Positions 35,483 through 43,325 of a DNA stretch of 64,000 bases are shown piece after piece; positions within the stretch are counted from its first letter, which is position 1, and each line of letters starts with the position of its first letter. A program made the position numbers and the translations under genes. This DNA comes from UBA1479 sp040216635 (GTDB lineage: Bacteria; Pseudomonadota; Alphaproteobacteria; Rhodospirillales; Casp-alpha2). Location of the stretch: the NCBI GenBank assembly GCA_040216635.1, contig JAVJOU010000007.1, forward strand, positions 1-64,000, given 5' to 3'. The notes under the pieces were generated by a model. The model saw only the letters and a list, made by a program, of their open reading frames with translations, was not told the DNA's origin and searched no databases.

Positions 35483-36757
35483 ATGACCGCCATCGTCGAC
35501 GTGTTCGCCCGCGAAATCCTGGATTCCCGTGGCAATCCCACGGTTGAAGTGGATGTGACCCTGGAAAGCGGCGTGCTCGGCCGCGCCGCCGTGCCCTCGG
35601 GGGCTTCGACCGGTGCGCATGAAGCAGTGGAATTGCGTGACGGCGACGATGCGCGCTATCTGGGCAAGGGCGTTCTGGCCGCCGTCGAAGCCGTCAACGG
35701 CGAGATTTGCGACGCGCTGGCGGAAACGGACGTGGAAGATCAGCTGTTCATCGACAACACCATGATCGAACTGGACGGCACACCCAACAAGGCGCGGCTT
35801 GGCGCCAATGCGCTCCTGGGCGTCAGCCTTGCGGCCGCCAAGGCGGCGGCGGAAGAAGCGGGCCTGCCGCTATACCGCTATATCGGCGGGGCCTTCGCCC
35901 GTGAACTGCCGGTGCCGATGATGAACATCGTCAACGGCGGGGCCCATGCCGACAACCCCATCGACTTCCAGGAATTCATGATTATGCCGGTCGGGGCGGA
36001 AAACATTTCGGAAGCGCTGCGCATGGGGGCGGAAGTCTTCCATACGTTGAAGAAGGGACTGGCCAAGGCCGGGCATTCAACCAACGTGGGGGACGAAGGC
36101 GGCTTTGCGCCCAACCTCAACAGTTCGGAAGAGGCGCTCGATTTCATCATGAAGGCGATTGCCGATGCGGGTTATGCGCCGGGCGAAGATATCGTGCTGG
36201 CGCTGGACAGTGCCTCGACCGAATTCTACCGCGACGGAAAATACGTCATGGAAGGGATCGGCAAGACCCTGGGCGCCGATGAAATGGTCCGCATCTATCA
36301 GGACCTATGTGCCAATTACCCCATCAAATCCATCGAAGACGCCATGGCCGAAGACGACTGGGACGGCTGGAAGGCCCTGACCGATGCGATTGGCGGAACG
36401 GTGCAGCTGGTCGGCGACGACCTGTTCGTCACCAACCCGGTGCGCCTTGCCGACGGGATCGAGAAAGGCGTCGCCAATTCGATCCTCATTAAGGTCAATC
36501 AGATCGGCACGTTGTCGGAAACCCTGCAGACGGTCGAAATGGCCCATAAGGCGGGATATACCTCGGTGATCTCGCACCGTTCGGGCGAAACGGAAGACAC
36601 CACCATCGCCGACATTTCCGTCGCCACGAATGCGGGGCAGATCAAGACCGGCTCGCTGTCGCGCTCGGACCGCACGGCCAAATACAACCAGCTGATCCGC
36701 ATCGAGGAAGAACTGGGCCCCGCGGCGCACTATCCGGGGCTTGCCGTCCTGCGTTAG
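35483..36757 (+). CDS. eno: Enolase
   Basis: Converts 2-phosphoglycerate to PEP; also a degradosome component in some bacteria. The 424-residue length is normal. Visible are REILDSRGNPTVEVDVTLES, the metal and catalytic residues in VGDEGGFAPNL, SIEDAMAEDDWDGW, GDDLFVTNPVRL, the catalytic Lys in SILIKVNQIGTLSETLQTVE and SHRSGETEDTTIADISVATN. GGAGAG precedes the ATG. This is the last gene before the accessory block; codon choice (23 of 37 leucines are CTG) matches genes to its left and differs from those to its right. Confidence 0.98.
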   Translation: MTAIVDVFAREILDSRGNPTVEVDVTLESGVLGRAAVPSGASTGAHEAVELRDGDDARYLGKGVLAAVEAVNGEICDALAETDVEDQLFIDNTMIELDGTPNKARLGANALLGVSLAAAKAAAEEAGLPLYRYIGGAFARELPVPMMNIVNGGAHADNPIDFQEFMIMPVGAENISEALRMGAEVFHTLKKGLAKAGHSTNVGDEGGFAPNLNSSEEALDFIMKAIADAGYAPGEDIVLALDSASTEFYRDGKYVMEGIGKTLGADEMVRIYQDLCANYPIKSIEDAMAEDDWDGWKALTDAIGGTVQLVGDDLFVTNPVRLADGIEKGVANSILIKVNQIGTLSETLQTVEMAHKAGYTSVISHRSGETEDTTIADISVATNAGQIKTGSLSRSDRTAKYNQLIRIEEELGPAAHYPGLAVLR

Positions 36758-36786
36758 GGTCGGGCTCCCCGCCAAAGGAGCCATCC

Positions 36787-37500
36787 ATGCCGACAACGCT
36801 GATCACCGGGACCAACCGCGGCCTCGGGCTTGAGTTCGTCAAACAGTATGCGGCGGCGGACTGGCGCGTGATTGCTTGCTGCCGCGCGCCCGATGCGGCG
36901 AGCGACCTCAATGCGCTGGCCAAGGAACACGCGCCGCATATCACGGTTGAACAACTAGAAATGACAGACCACGCTCAAATCGAGGCTTTGGCAGCCAAGT
37001 ACGAGGGGCAGCCCATCGACGTGTTGATCAACAACGCGGGCTACATGGGCGACCGCGATGCCAACCAGAAAGTGCTGCACCAAGGGTTCGGCGATATCGA
37101 CTACGAGATGTGGGACCGGGTGATGCGTACCAACGTATTCGGGCCGATGCGCGTCGCCGAGTGTTTTGTCGACAACGTGGCGCAGAGCGACGGCAAGAAG
37201 TTGATCAATATCGGATCGACAGTGGGCTCGATCCACGGGCGCAAGGTACCCGCTTTCGTTTATGGGTCGAGCAAGACGGCGCTGCATAAGGTCACGAACC
37301 TTATGGCCGAGGTATTGAGGACGCGGGGGGTGATCGTCGCAGGGCTTTGCCCCGGGCGGGCCAAGACCCAGCTGGGCGGGCCGGGCGCAATGATCGAGAT
37401 CGACGACAGCGTGCGTGGCATGCGTGAGGTCATCGACGGCCTTACAATGGATCGCACGGGCTGGTTGTTGCGATACACCGGCGACGTCGTACCGTGGTAA
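36787..37500 (+). CDS. SDR family NAD(P)-dependent oxidoreductase
   Basis: Short-chain dehydrogenase/reductase, 237 residues, single Rossmann domain. Cofactor motif TLITGTNRGLGLEF (TGxxxGxG) at residues 4-17, NNAG in DVLINNAGYMGD, and the catalytic Tyr-Lys pair in FVYGSSKTALHK with an upstream Ser in INIGSTVGS. It resembles the C-factor-like SDR subgroup; the substrate is unknown. AAAGGAG precedes the ATG. First gene of the block between eno (29 bp away) and ftsB, convergent with the ABC exporter gene (7 bp). Leucine codons are mixed (CTC, CTT, CTA as well as CTG), unlike eno. Confidence 0.88.
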   Translation: MPTTLITGTNRGLGLEFVKQYAAADWRVIACCRAPDAASDLNALAKEHAPHITVEQLEMTDHAQIEALAAKYEGQPIDVLINNAGYMGDRDANQKVLHQGFGDIDYEMWDRVMRTNVFGPMRVAECFVDNVAQSDGKKLINIGSTVGSIHGRKVPAFVYGSSKTALHKVTNLMAEVLRTRGVIVAGLCPGRAKTQLGGPGAMIEIDDSVRGMREVIDGLTMDRTGWLLRYTGDVVPW

Positions 37501-37507
37501 TCCGCGC

Positions 37508-40204
37508 CTAGTCTGCGGCAGCCATTTGAGCGAAGAGCCCGGCCTTCCCGACGAGGTCGGCGTAGGACCCGTGTTCGGCAACGCGGCCGCTTTTCAGCAT
37601 TAGAACGCTATCGAAGGCGACGGCGAGGCTGGCCCGGTGGAGGACCGCGACGATGCCGGTCTGGGGCATCGCCATCAGCGATTCCATGACGCGCCGGTGA
37701 GTCGCGGCGTCGAGCCCGGCGGTGGCTTCGTTGAGGACGACGAGGTCGGGGCGCTTGAGCATGGCGCGCGCCAAACCGACCTTTTGGCGCTGGGCAGCGG
37801 TGAGGCGGGCGCCGCCGACGCCGACCTGATAGTCCAACCCGGCGCGGATCACGTCGCGGCGATGGTTCGATGCATCGAGCACCTCGGCCAGTATCTTGTC
37901 GACCGTTGCGTCGGCGTTGGCACGTTCGCGGCTGACTTTGCCGAACAGCATGTTGTCCAAAAGCGTGCCGGCAACGATGTAGCGGTCGGAATCGAAGAAC
38001 TCGACATTGGCCCGCAAGTTGTCCGGCAGATTTTTGGCGAACGTCGCACGGGCGCCGACGATGCGTTGTTGCAGGTCGCTATCGAGCGCTTCGAGCCGGT
38101 GGGTCGGTAGCAACATCAGCGCCAAGCCGATGAGGCGGGCGTTGTCGTCCTCGCCGAGCGCGTCGCCCGCCGCCGCGCGCACCAGCATCCCCTTGTAGAT
38201 CGGTAACTCGTCGTGCCGGATAAAGCTGTAGCGCTCAAAGAACTCATGGCCAGGCGGTAAATCCGCAAAGATTTCCACCATCGTGCGGGCCACGCCCAAT
38301 CCCTTGTCGAGCAGGATCGGGCCGAGCCCAGAATCGGCGAGGACGGTTCGGACGTAAGGGTTGAGCGCGAGTCGATCCATCCGGAACGCATCTCCCACCG
38401 GCAGACCGAAAAGAAGGTTCTCGCCCACGGTCGCGCCTGCGTTGTAACGCATCGGGTCGAATCGCTCGACGATTCCTTCGTGCTCCGGTGCCGCGAGACG
38501 TTCGGCCATTTTCCGGCGGACGTCGAGCGCGCCCGCGGTGATGTCGGGGTGCGCCGCCGGGTCAACCGCACTGCGCAGGCCCAGTTCGAACACGTCTCGG
38601 TCAAAGTCGCAGGCGGCCAGAACTTCCATGAGGCGGTCGTCGATAGCCTCGGCATCGGCAAGGCCAGCCCCACGGTAATCGATCCAGTCGGCACCGATGT
38701 CGAGCAACGTGTTCCCGGTGCGCCGCGTTTCGGCACGATCGCGGGCCGCGGTCGGCGAGTCGGGGTCGCTGTTGTCCCGCGGCAGATGTTTGAGCGCGTA
38801 AAGCATGTTGTCGCGCAACGATTGGGGGAACAGGTACGTCGTTGGCCCGACATAGGCGATATGGCGCCCGAGCACCGCTTCGGGGGCGCGCGATGGATCG
38901 ACATCCCCAAGGGCAATGGTCCCGCCTGTGGGGCGAATGAGGCCGGCGACGATCTGGGCAAGTTCCGTTTTTCCGCTGCCTGGTGGGCCGACGATGGCAA
39001 GTCTTCCGGCGACCGGCGCTTTGAGCGCGACGCCGTCGATCAGCTTCAGCCCGATGTCGTCGGTGTAAGTAAGCCCCGAGGCAACAATGTCACCCGACAA
39101 AGACTGCCCGCTGCCCAGGTCCGGGTTTTGACGTTCGGGCGACACGAACTCGTCGGCATGGAACTGATCGACGACCTGCTCGTACTTGATCTGAACGTCG
39201 AGGCGCTGCTGGTCCCAGTCGAGCAGCTCTTTCATCGGCCCCGGCAGGTCCTTGTAAGCGGCAATCACGGCAACCAGCGCCCCGATGTCGAGTTCGCCTT
39301 TGATCGCGAAGTATCCGCCTGCCGAATAGAAGAAAAAGGGCGTCAGTTGGGCCAAGAAATTATTGACGAGCTTGACGAAGAATTTGCGCTGATAGATTTC
39401 GAAGCGAATGCGGAAAATGCGGCCGAGGCGCGCTGCAATGTCGGCTCGCTCGTAGTTGCTGGCGTCGTTGGATCGAATTTCCTGAATACCGTCGACGACC
39501 TCGGCGATGCGGCCCGCAAGCTGCCGCGCCGTGACTTGGCGCTCGCGACCGAGCACAAGGACGCGCCGGCGCAGCCGCGGGACGATCGCGATCTGGAGAA
39601 ACACCACACCGACCGCCACGGTACCCAGCAACCAGTTCTGCACCATGATGAAGACGACGGCCGTGAGCGCCTGGCCGCCTAGGAAGGCAGGGGTGACGAA
39701 TGCTTCGCCGATAAAACCGCCGAGCGGTTCGACCTCGTCCTTGATCATGGTCGCCATTTCGGCGGCCTTCACCTTGCGGAAGTGGGGCAGGGGGAAGCGC
39801 AGAATGCGATCGAACAATTCGTAGCGCAGGCGGCGGAGCAGGCGCTCGCCCAGGCGGCCCTTGAAGGTATTGATGTAGAACTTGAACCCGTTGTTGACGA
39901 CGACCAACACTAGGAAGAGGAGCGAGAGGACCAATAAATAGGGCAACCGTTCGAGATCGACCCCCTCGAACAAGGTCAAGGTGCCCCCACCGAGGAACTC
40001 CGGCACGCCAAACGAGACCCGAAAGAGAACCGCGACGCCGCCATCCTGGGGAAACGCGCGGCCTTGTATCGCCTCGTTGACGATCCGCTTGGGCAGGTCG
40101 AGCGAAATGAAATAGAACAGCATCGATGCCACGACGACGGCGAGGATGATCACCTGGTCGCGGGCGCTGTGTTTCAGGATGTAGCGAAAAAGGCGTCGTT
40201 CCAT
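37508..40204 (-). CDS. ABC exporter with an expanded, motif-degenerate ATPase domain
   Basis: Fused permease-ATPase of 898 residues. The exporter-type membrane domain spans about residues 15-320 (for example VVVASMLFYFISL and LPYLLVLSLLFLVLVVVN). Walker A is normal, IVGPPGSGKTELAQIVAG (404-421). The signature is degenerate, LTAAQ (801-805) instead of LSGGQ, and Walker B reads LVVLNEATAGLD (821-832) with Asn825 where Asp is expected; the following Glu and His856 (VLHRASL) are kept. The Q-loop position reads YVGPTTYLFP, without the usual Gln. Walker A and signature are about 390 residues apart rather than 100-130; the extra sequence contains two further Q-loop-like segments (near 589-600 and 745-755). 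Substrate unknown; activity may be altered. Confidence 0.85.
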   Translation of the reverse strand: MERRLFRYILKHSARDQVIILAVVVASMLFYFISLDLPKRIVNEAIQGRAFPQDGGVAVLFRVSFGVPEFLGGGTLTLFEGVDLERLPYLLVLSLLFLVLVVVNNGFKFYINTFKGRLGERLLRRLRYELFDRILRFPLPHFRKVKAAEMATMIKDEVEPLGGFIGEAFVTPAFLGGQALTAVVFIMVQNWLLGTVAVGVVFLQIAIVPRLRRRVLVLGRERQVTARQLAGRIAEVVDGIQEIRSNDASNYERADIAARLGRIFRIRFEIYQRKFFVKLVNNFLAQLTPFFFYSAGGYFAIKGELDIGALVAVIAAYKDLPGPMKELLDWDQQRLDVQIKYEQVVDQFHADEFVSPERQNPDLGSGQSLSGDIVASGLTYTDDIGLKLIDGVALKAPVAGRLAIVGPPGSGKTELAQIVAGLIRPTGGTIALGDVDPSRAPEAVLGRHIAYVGPTTYLFPQSLRDNMLYALKHLPRDNSDPDSPTAARDRAETRRTGNTLLDIGADWIDYRGAGLADAEAIDDRLMEVLAACDFDRDVFELGLRSAVDPAAHPDITAGALDVRRKMAERLAAPEHEGIVERFDPMRYNAGATVGENLLFGLPVGDAFRMDRLALNPYVRTVLADSGLGPILLDKGLGVARTMVEIFADLPPGHEFFERYSFIRHDELPIYKGMLVRAAAGDALGEDDNARLIGLALMLLPTHRLEALDSDLQQRIVGARATFAKNLPDNLRANVEFFDSDRYIVAGTLLDNMLFGKVSRERANADATVDKILAEVLDASNHRRDVIRAGLDYQVGVGGARLTAAQRQKVGLARAMLKRPDLVVLNEATAGLDAATHRRVMESLMAMPQTGIVAVLHRASLAVAFDSVLMLKSGRVAEHGSYADLVGKAGLFAQMAAAD

Positions 40205-40421
40205 AGCGCATCAACCCCCCAGATACCCTGGCGGCCCGAACAAATAACGCAAAGCGAAAAATTCGGTGGCGGGCCGAGGGGTGGACGCCAGGAGTCACGC
40301 ACTGACGATGAGACGGCGCGGAGCCTACTCCCGGCGCCGCACCCGGTCCACAGAGACTTTGGGGAGCGGTTTCCGATAACATGGAGCCAACCGGTTCCAG
40401 GAAATTCGACAGGTAAAAAAC

Positions 40422-41168
40422 ATGGTCAACTTGAACGACGCCCAACCCATCGGCTACCGGCGGCGGATCGGCGTCATCGTACCGCCGAGCAACACCGTCA
40501 ACGAAGCAGAGTTCGCCCGCTTGGCACCCGAGGGGGTGACCTTCCATTTCACCCGGTCGCCGTTGCATGACGATCCGGCGCATGACGATTTTAAGGAGAT
40601 GCTGGAGGCGGTCGGCGATGCGGTGAGCAATCTTTCGCTGGCCAATGTCGATGCATTGGCCTTTGGCTGCACGTCGGACTCGATGGCCTGTCCGGCCGAC
40701 CGCCTGATCGGCACTATGCAGGAAAAGAGCGGCGGCAAACCGTCCGTCTCGACCGCCGGCGGCATTCTCAAGGCGCTCGAGGCCCTAGGGGTGACGAAAG
40801 TCTCGATGGCAACGCCCTACATTGAGGCCACCAACGAGCATGAAAAGCACTTTCTCGAAGACCATGGGATTGAAGTTGTCGCCATGGCAGGCCTTGGCCT
40901 CAACACCGGCTGGGCGGGCATCCAAAAGATGTCGCGAGTCCCGCCGGCACAAGTTTACGAACACGCCAAATCGGTCGACCGGCCCGACGCGCAAGCCATC
41001 CTGATTTGCTGCACGGATTTCAACACGCTGGATGTCATCGAACCGTTGGAGCAAGCGCTGGGTAAACCGGTGGTGTCGTCCAACACCGCGTCGTTCTGGG
41101 CCAGCCTCCGCGCCGCCGGGATCGACGACCGGATCGACGGCTACGGGAAACTGCTGCGGGAATTCTAG
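40422..41168 (+). CDS. Maleate isomerase / Asp-Glu racemase superfamily enzyme
   Basis: Cofactor-independent enzyme of the maleate isomerase/arylmalonate decarboxylase branch of the Asp/Glu racemase superfamily, 248 residues. Two half-domains each offer a candidate catalytic Cys: Cys83 in LAFGCTSDSMACPA and Cys196/Cys197 in AILICCTDFNTLDVIEPL. The N-terminal GVIVPPSNTVNEAEF is typical of the maleate isomerase group. Possible roles are maleate to fumarate conversion in nicotinate-type catabolism, or hydantoin or malonate chemistry; no other genes of those pathways are beside it. Divergent from the ABC exporter (217 bp). A HicB-like ORF follows 8 bp after the stop. Confidence 0.83.
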   Translation: MVNLNDAQPIGYRRRIGVIVPPSNTVNEAEFARLAPEGVTFHFTRSPLHDDPAHDDFKEMLEAVGDAVSNLSLANVDALAFGCTSDSMACPADRLIGTMQEKSGGKPSVSTAGGILKALEALGVTKVSMATPYIEATNEHEKHFLEDHGIEVVAMAGLGLNTGWAGIQKMSRVPPAQVYEHAKSVDRPDAQAILICCTDFNTLDVIEPLEQALGKPVVSSNTASFWASLRAAGIDDRIDGYGKLLREF

Positions 41169-41176
41169 AAGAAGCA

Positions 41177-41383
41177 ATGCGGTACGCCGTCGTCATCGAG
41201 AGAGCCGCGGGCAATTTCTCGGCCTATGTGCCCGACCTTCCAGGGGGTATTGCCACCGGAGCCACGGTAGAGGACGTCGAGACCGAGATTCGCGCGGCCA
41301 TTCGCTTCCATGTGAAAGGCCTAAAGGCCGACGGCCTTCCCGTTCCGGCGGCGAGCAGTCTCGCGGAATATTTCGACGCTTAG
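41177..41383 (+). CDS. Orphan HicB-like small protein
   Basis: A 68-residue protein of the HicB/UPF0150 RNase H-like fold: MRYAVVIERAAGNFSAYVPD followed by LPGGIATGATVEDVETEIRA and a basic/hydrophobic helix ending LAEYFDA. Members of this family are usually antitoxins for the small RNase HicA, but there is no HicA-like gene on either side and no DNA-binding C-terminal domain. It starts 8 bp after the racemase-family gene with AGAAGAAG as ribosome binding site, so it is probably cotranscribed. It may be a stand-alone HicB-like protein with another role. Confidence 0.75.
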   Translation: MRYAVVIERAAGNFSAYVPDLPGGIATGATVEDVETEIRAAIRFHVKGLKADGLPVPAASSLAEYFDA

Positions 41384-41452
41384 GCCGGGGCGTCCAGCGC
41401 CAGCACTTCAAGCAACGAGACGGCGCAAAGCTCGGGCCTGGTTTTGTCTGTT

Positions 41453-42688
41453 TTAAGTTGGCTTCGGACCGAAAAACATCGGCGCGTAGGTCAGTGCAAA
41501 ACCGCCGAAGGCGACAATCCAGAGCGTCGCGGAGAGGTGCAGCGCGGGGGTCTCCATCCCACCCAAAGTGGGCGAGAGGACACGGAGGATCGCGGCGACG
41601 CTGACACACAGGTAGAGCGCGGTGGTGAGCCGATTGGCGACGAGCGGGCGGCCGGTGTGGCCCAACGTGGCGCGGCTCATGACGGCCAAGGGCATCGTAC
41701 CGATCGCGCCGGCGGTGAGCGCGTGCAGCGCGGCGGTCGCGGTGAACGCCTCGAAGCCGATCGCACCGCCGAGGAGAACCAGACCGACCGCGAGCCAGGC
41801 ATATCCGAGGTGAAGAACCCACACGAGCGGCTCGCCCAAGGTGCGATCTGGGCGCCAGCGCGCCAGTCGGTAGAGCGTCATGGCGCCCGCGAACACCAGG
41901 AGCCAACCCGTGCCCCGGGCCTCGGGGACAACGACCCACGCGGCCATGGCAGCCGCGACCGCGACCAAGCCGACACGATCGACGTGGGTGACCGCGATGT
42001 CGGGCGGTGCCGCGCCCTGCCGGCGGAGCCAGGAGGACGTGAAGCTGGGCGTCACGCGGCCGCCGATCAGCGTAATCAAGACTACGACCACGGCGATCCC
42101 GAGACGCAAACCCAGGCTGCCGGTCGGGGCGACGCCTAGGACGTCCAGGTGGGTCAAGATGTTGGCGGCGGCCAGAACCGCGACGACGCCTGCCACGACG
42201 AAATTGCGGCGGTTCTTACCGATCACCACTTCCCGCGCAATGACCGCGGCGAGGGCCGTCAGAAAGGCGCTGTCGATGACGGCCGCGGGCCACACGCCGA
42301 TCCAGTCGCTGCCCAGGACCGCGAACCGGCCGGCTACCCACAGCGCCGCGAACGCGGCCAACGGGAGGCCATGCACCGGCAGACGGCCGGTCCAATTGGG
42401 GACAGCGGTAAAAAGGAATCCTGCGATCGCCGCAGCGGCATAGCCGAACACCATTTCGTGGACGTGCCAGGTGAGGGGATCGAAGGCGCTCGGCAAAACG
42501 AGTGCGCCGGCGAAGGCCAGAACCCAAATAAAGACCGCGAGTGCCGCCCAGACGCCCGCAAAAAAGAAGAAGGGGCGAAAACCGTGCGACAAAAATGCGG
42601 GTCCAGCGTAGCGGCGGCGCGGTCGCTGCGCCGCTTTTGTCTCTGCAGCGGTGCGGTCGGGATCGACGGTTGGTTGGCTCATCATCAA
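41453..42688 (-). CDS. nnrS: NnrS family membrane protein
   Basis: Polytopic membrane protein of the NnrS family, 411 residues with about 12 hydrophobic segments. The opening motif FLSHGFRPFFFFAGVWAALA, the His-rich TWHVHEMVFGYAAAAIAGFL with TAVPNWTGR, and the late HALTAGAIGTMPLAVMSRAT and GHTGRPL are diagnostic. In denitrifiers NnrS is a haem- and copper-containing protein linked to nitric oxide stress; no nitrite or nitric oxide reductase gene is in this window. Convergent with the HicB-like gene (69 bp). I searched the 179 bp upstream for an FNR/NnrR-type box and found no convincing one. Confidence 0.92.
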   Translation of the reverse strand: MMMSQPTVDPDRTAAETKAAQRPRRRYAGPAFLSHGFRPFFFFAGVWAALAVFIWVLAFAGALVLPSAFDPLTWHVHEMVFGYAAAAIAGFLFTAVPNWTGRLPVHGLPLAAFAALWVAGRFAVLGSDWIGVWPAAVIDSAFLTALAAVIAREVVIGKNRRNFVVAGVVAVLAAANILTHLDVLGVAPTGSLGLRLGIAVVVVLITLIGGRVTPSFTSSWLRRQGAAPPDIAVTHVDRVGLVAVAAAMAAWVVVPEARGTGWLLVFAGAMTLYRLARWRPDRTLGEPLVWVLHLGYAWLAVGLVLLGGAIGFEAFTATAALHALTAGAIGTMPLAVMSRATLGHTGRPLVANRLTTALYLCVSVAAILRVLSPTLGGMETPALHLSATLWIVAFGGFALTYAPMFFGPKPT

Positions 42689-42867
42689 ACCATAGTCCTG
42701 GCGCCACGCGTCAACAGATCAAAGATGTGCCCCCAGGGGCGGCACGGTGACGCACCTGTTCCATTGTGAATCAAAACTGAGTCTTTCGAGTCACACCGCC
42801 CGGAATTCCAATCAACCGACCGATGGCCGACTTGACCCCAGGGAATCGGTTGTGATTCGGTGGGGCC

Positions 42868-43185
42868 ATGGGACTCGCCCACGAAGTAAAGAAACGTACG
42901 CGCGCCGCCATCGCGCCGTTTTTGTTGATTCTGATGGTCGCCTACTTCGGCATCAGCTTCGTGCAAGGGGATCGCGGCCTGTTGGCATGGATCCGCTTGA
43001 ACGACGAGATTGCCGTGGCCCAGGCTGACTTGGGCGAACTGCAGGACCAACGCATGCGGTTGGAGCATCGCACGCGGTTGCTCCGGCCCGACGGGTTGGA
43101 TCTCGATATGCTGGACGAGCGCGCCCGCGCCTTGCTGGGCTTTGCCCACCGCGACGAGATTGTTCTCTACACACCCAAGAATTAG
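42868..43185 (+). CDS. ftsB: Septum formation initiator FtsB/DivIC family protein
   Basis: Small bitopic divisome protein of 105 residues, needed to link early and late cell division proteins. One membrane helix (APFLLILMVAYFGISFVQGD, about residues 16-35) is followed by a periplasmic coiled coil (NDEIAVAQADLGELQDQRMR) and the conserved tail with DMLDERARALLGFAHRDEIV. In related genomes this gene sits directly behind eno and before pdhA; here eno is 6 kb away because of the accessory block. pdhA follows after 140 bp. Confidence 0.92.
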   Translation: MGLAHEVKKRTRAAIAPFLLILMVAYFGISFVQGDRGLLAWIRLNDEIAVAQADLGELQDQRMRLEHRTRLLRPDGLDLDMLDERARALLGFAHRDEIVLYTPKN

Positions 43186-43325
43186 CCTTCTTTCAGTTAA
43201 TTTACGATTCGTTCAAATTTCCTAATTACTTAGAGGTTATTGGACCGGGTTAGAAAACGCTCGCGGGCGGCTGGACGAGTGCGTATATTGCGGCTCCTCG
43301 CGACACCGCCTGCACTGGAGCGTTC

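Noticed and set aside
41177..41383. HicAB toxin-antitoxin module
   Set aside because: Only the HicB-like gene is present; neither flank encodes a HicA-like protein.
42689..42867. Possible FNR/NnrR box upstream of nnrS (ATCAA half-sites near 42717 and 42765)
   Set aside because: Only single half-sites match; the partner half-sites at the required spacing do not resemble TTGAT or TTGCG.
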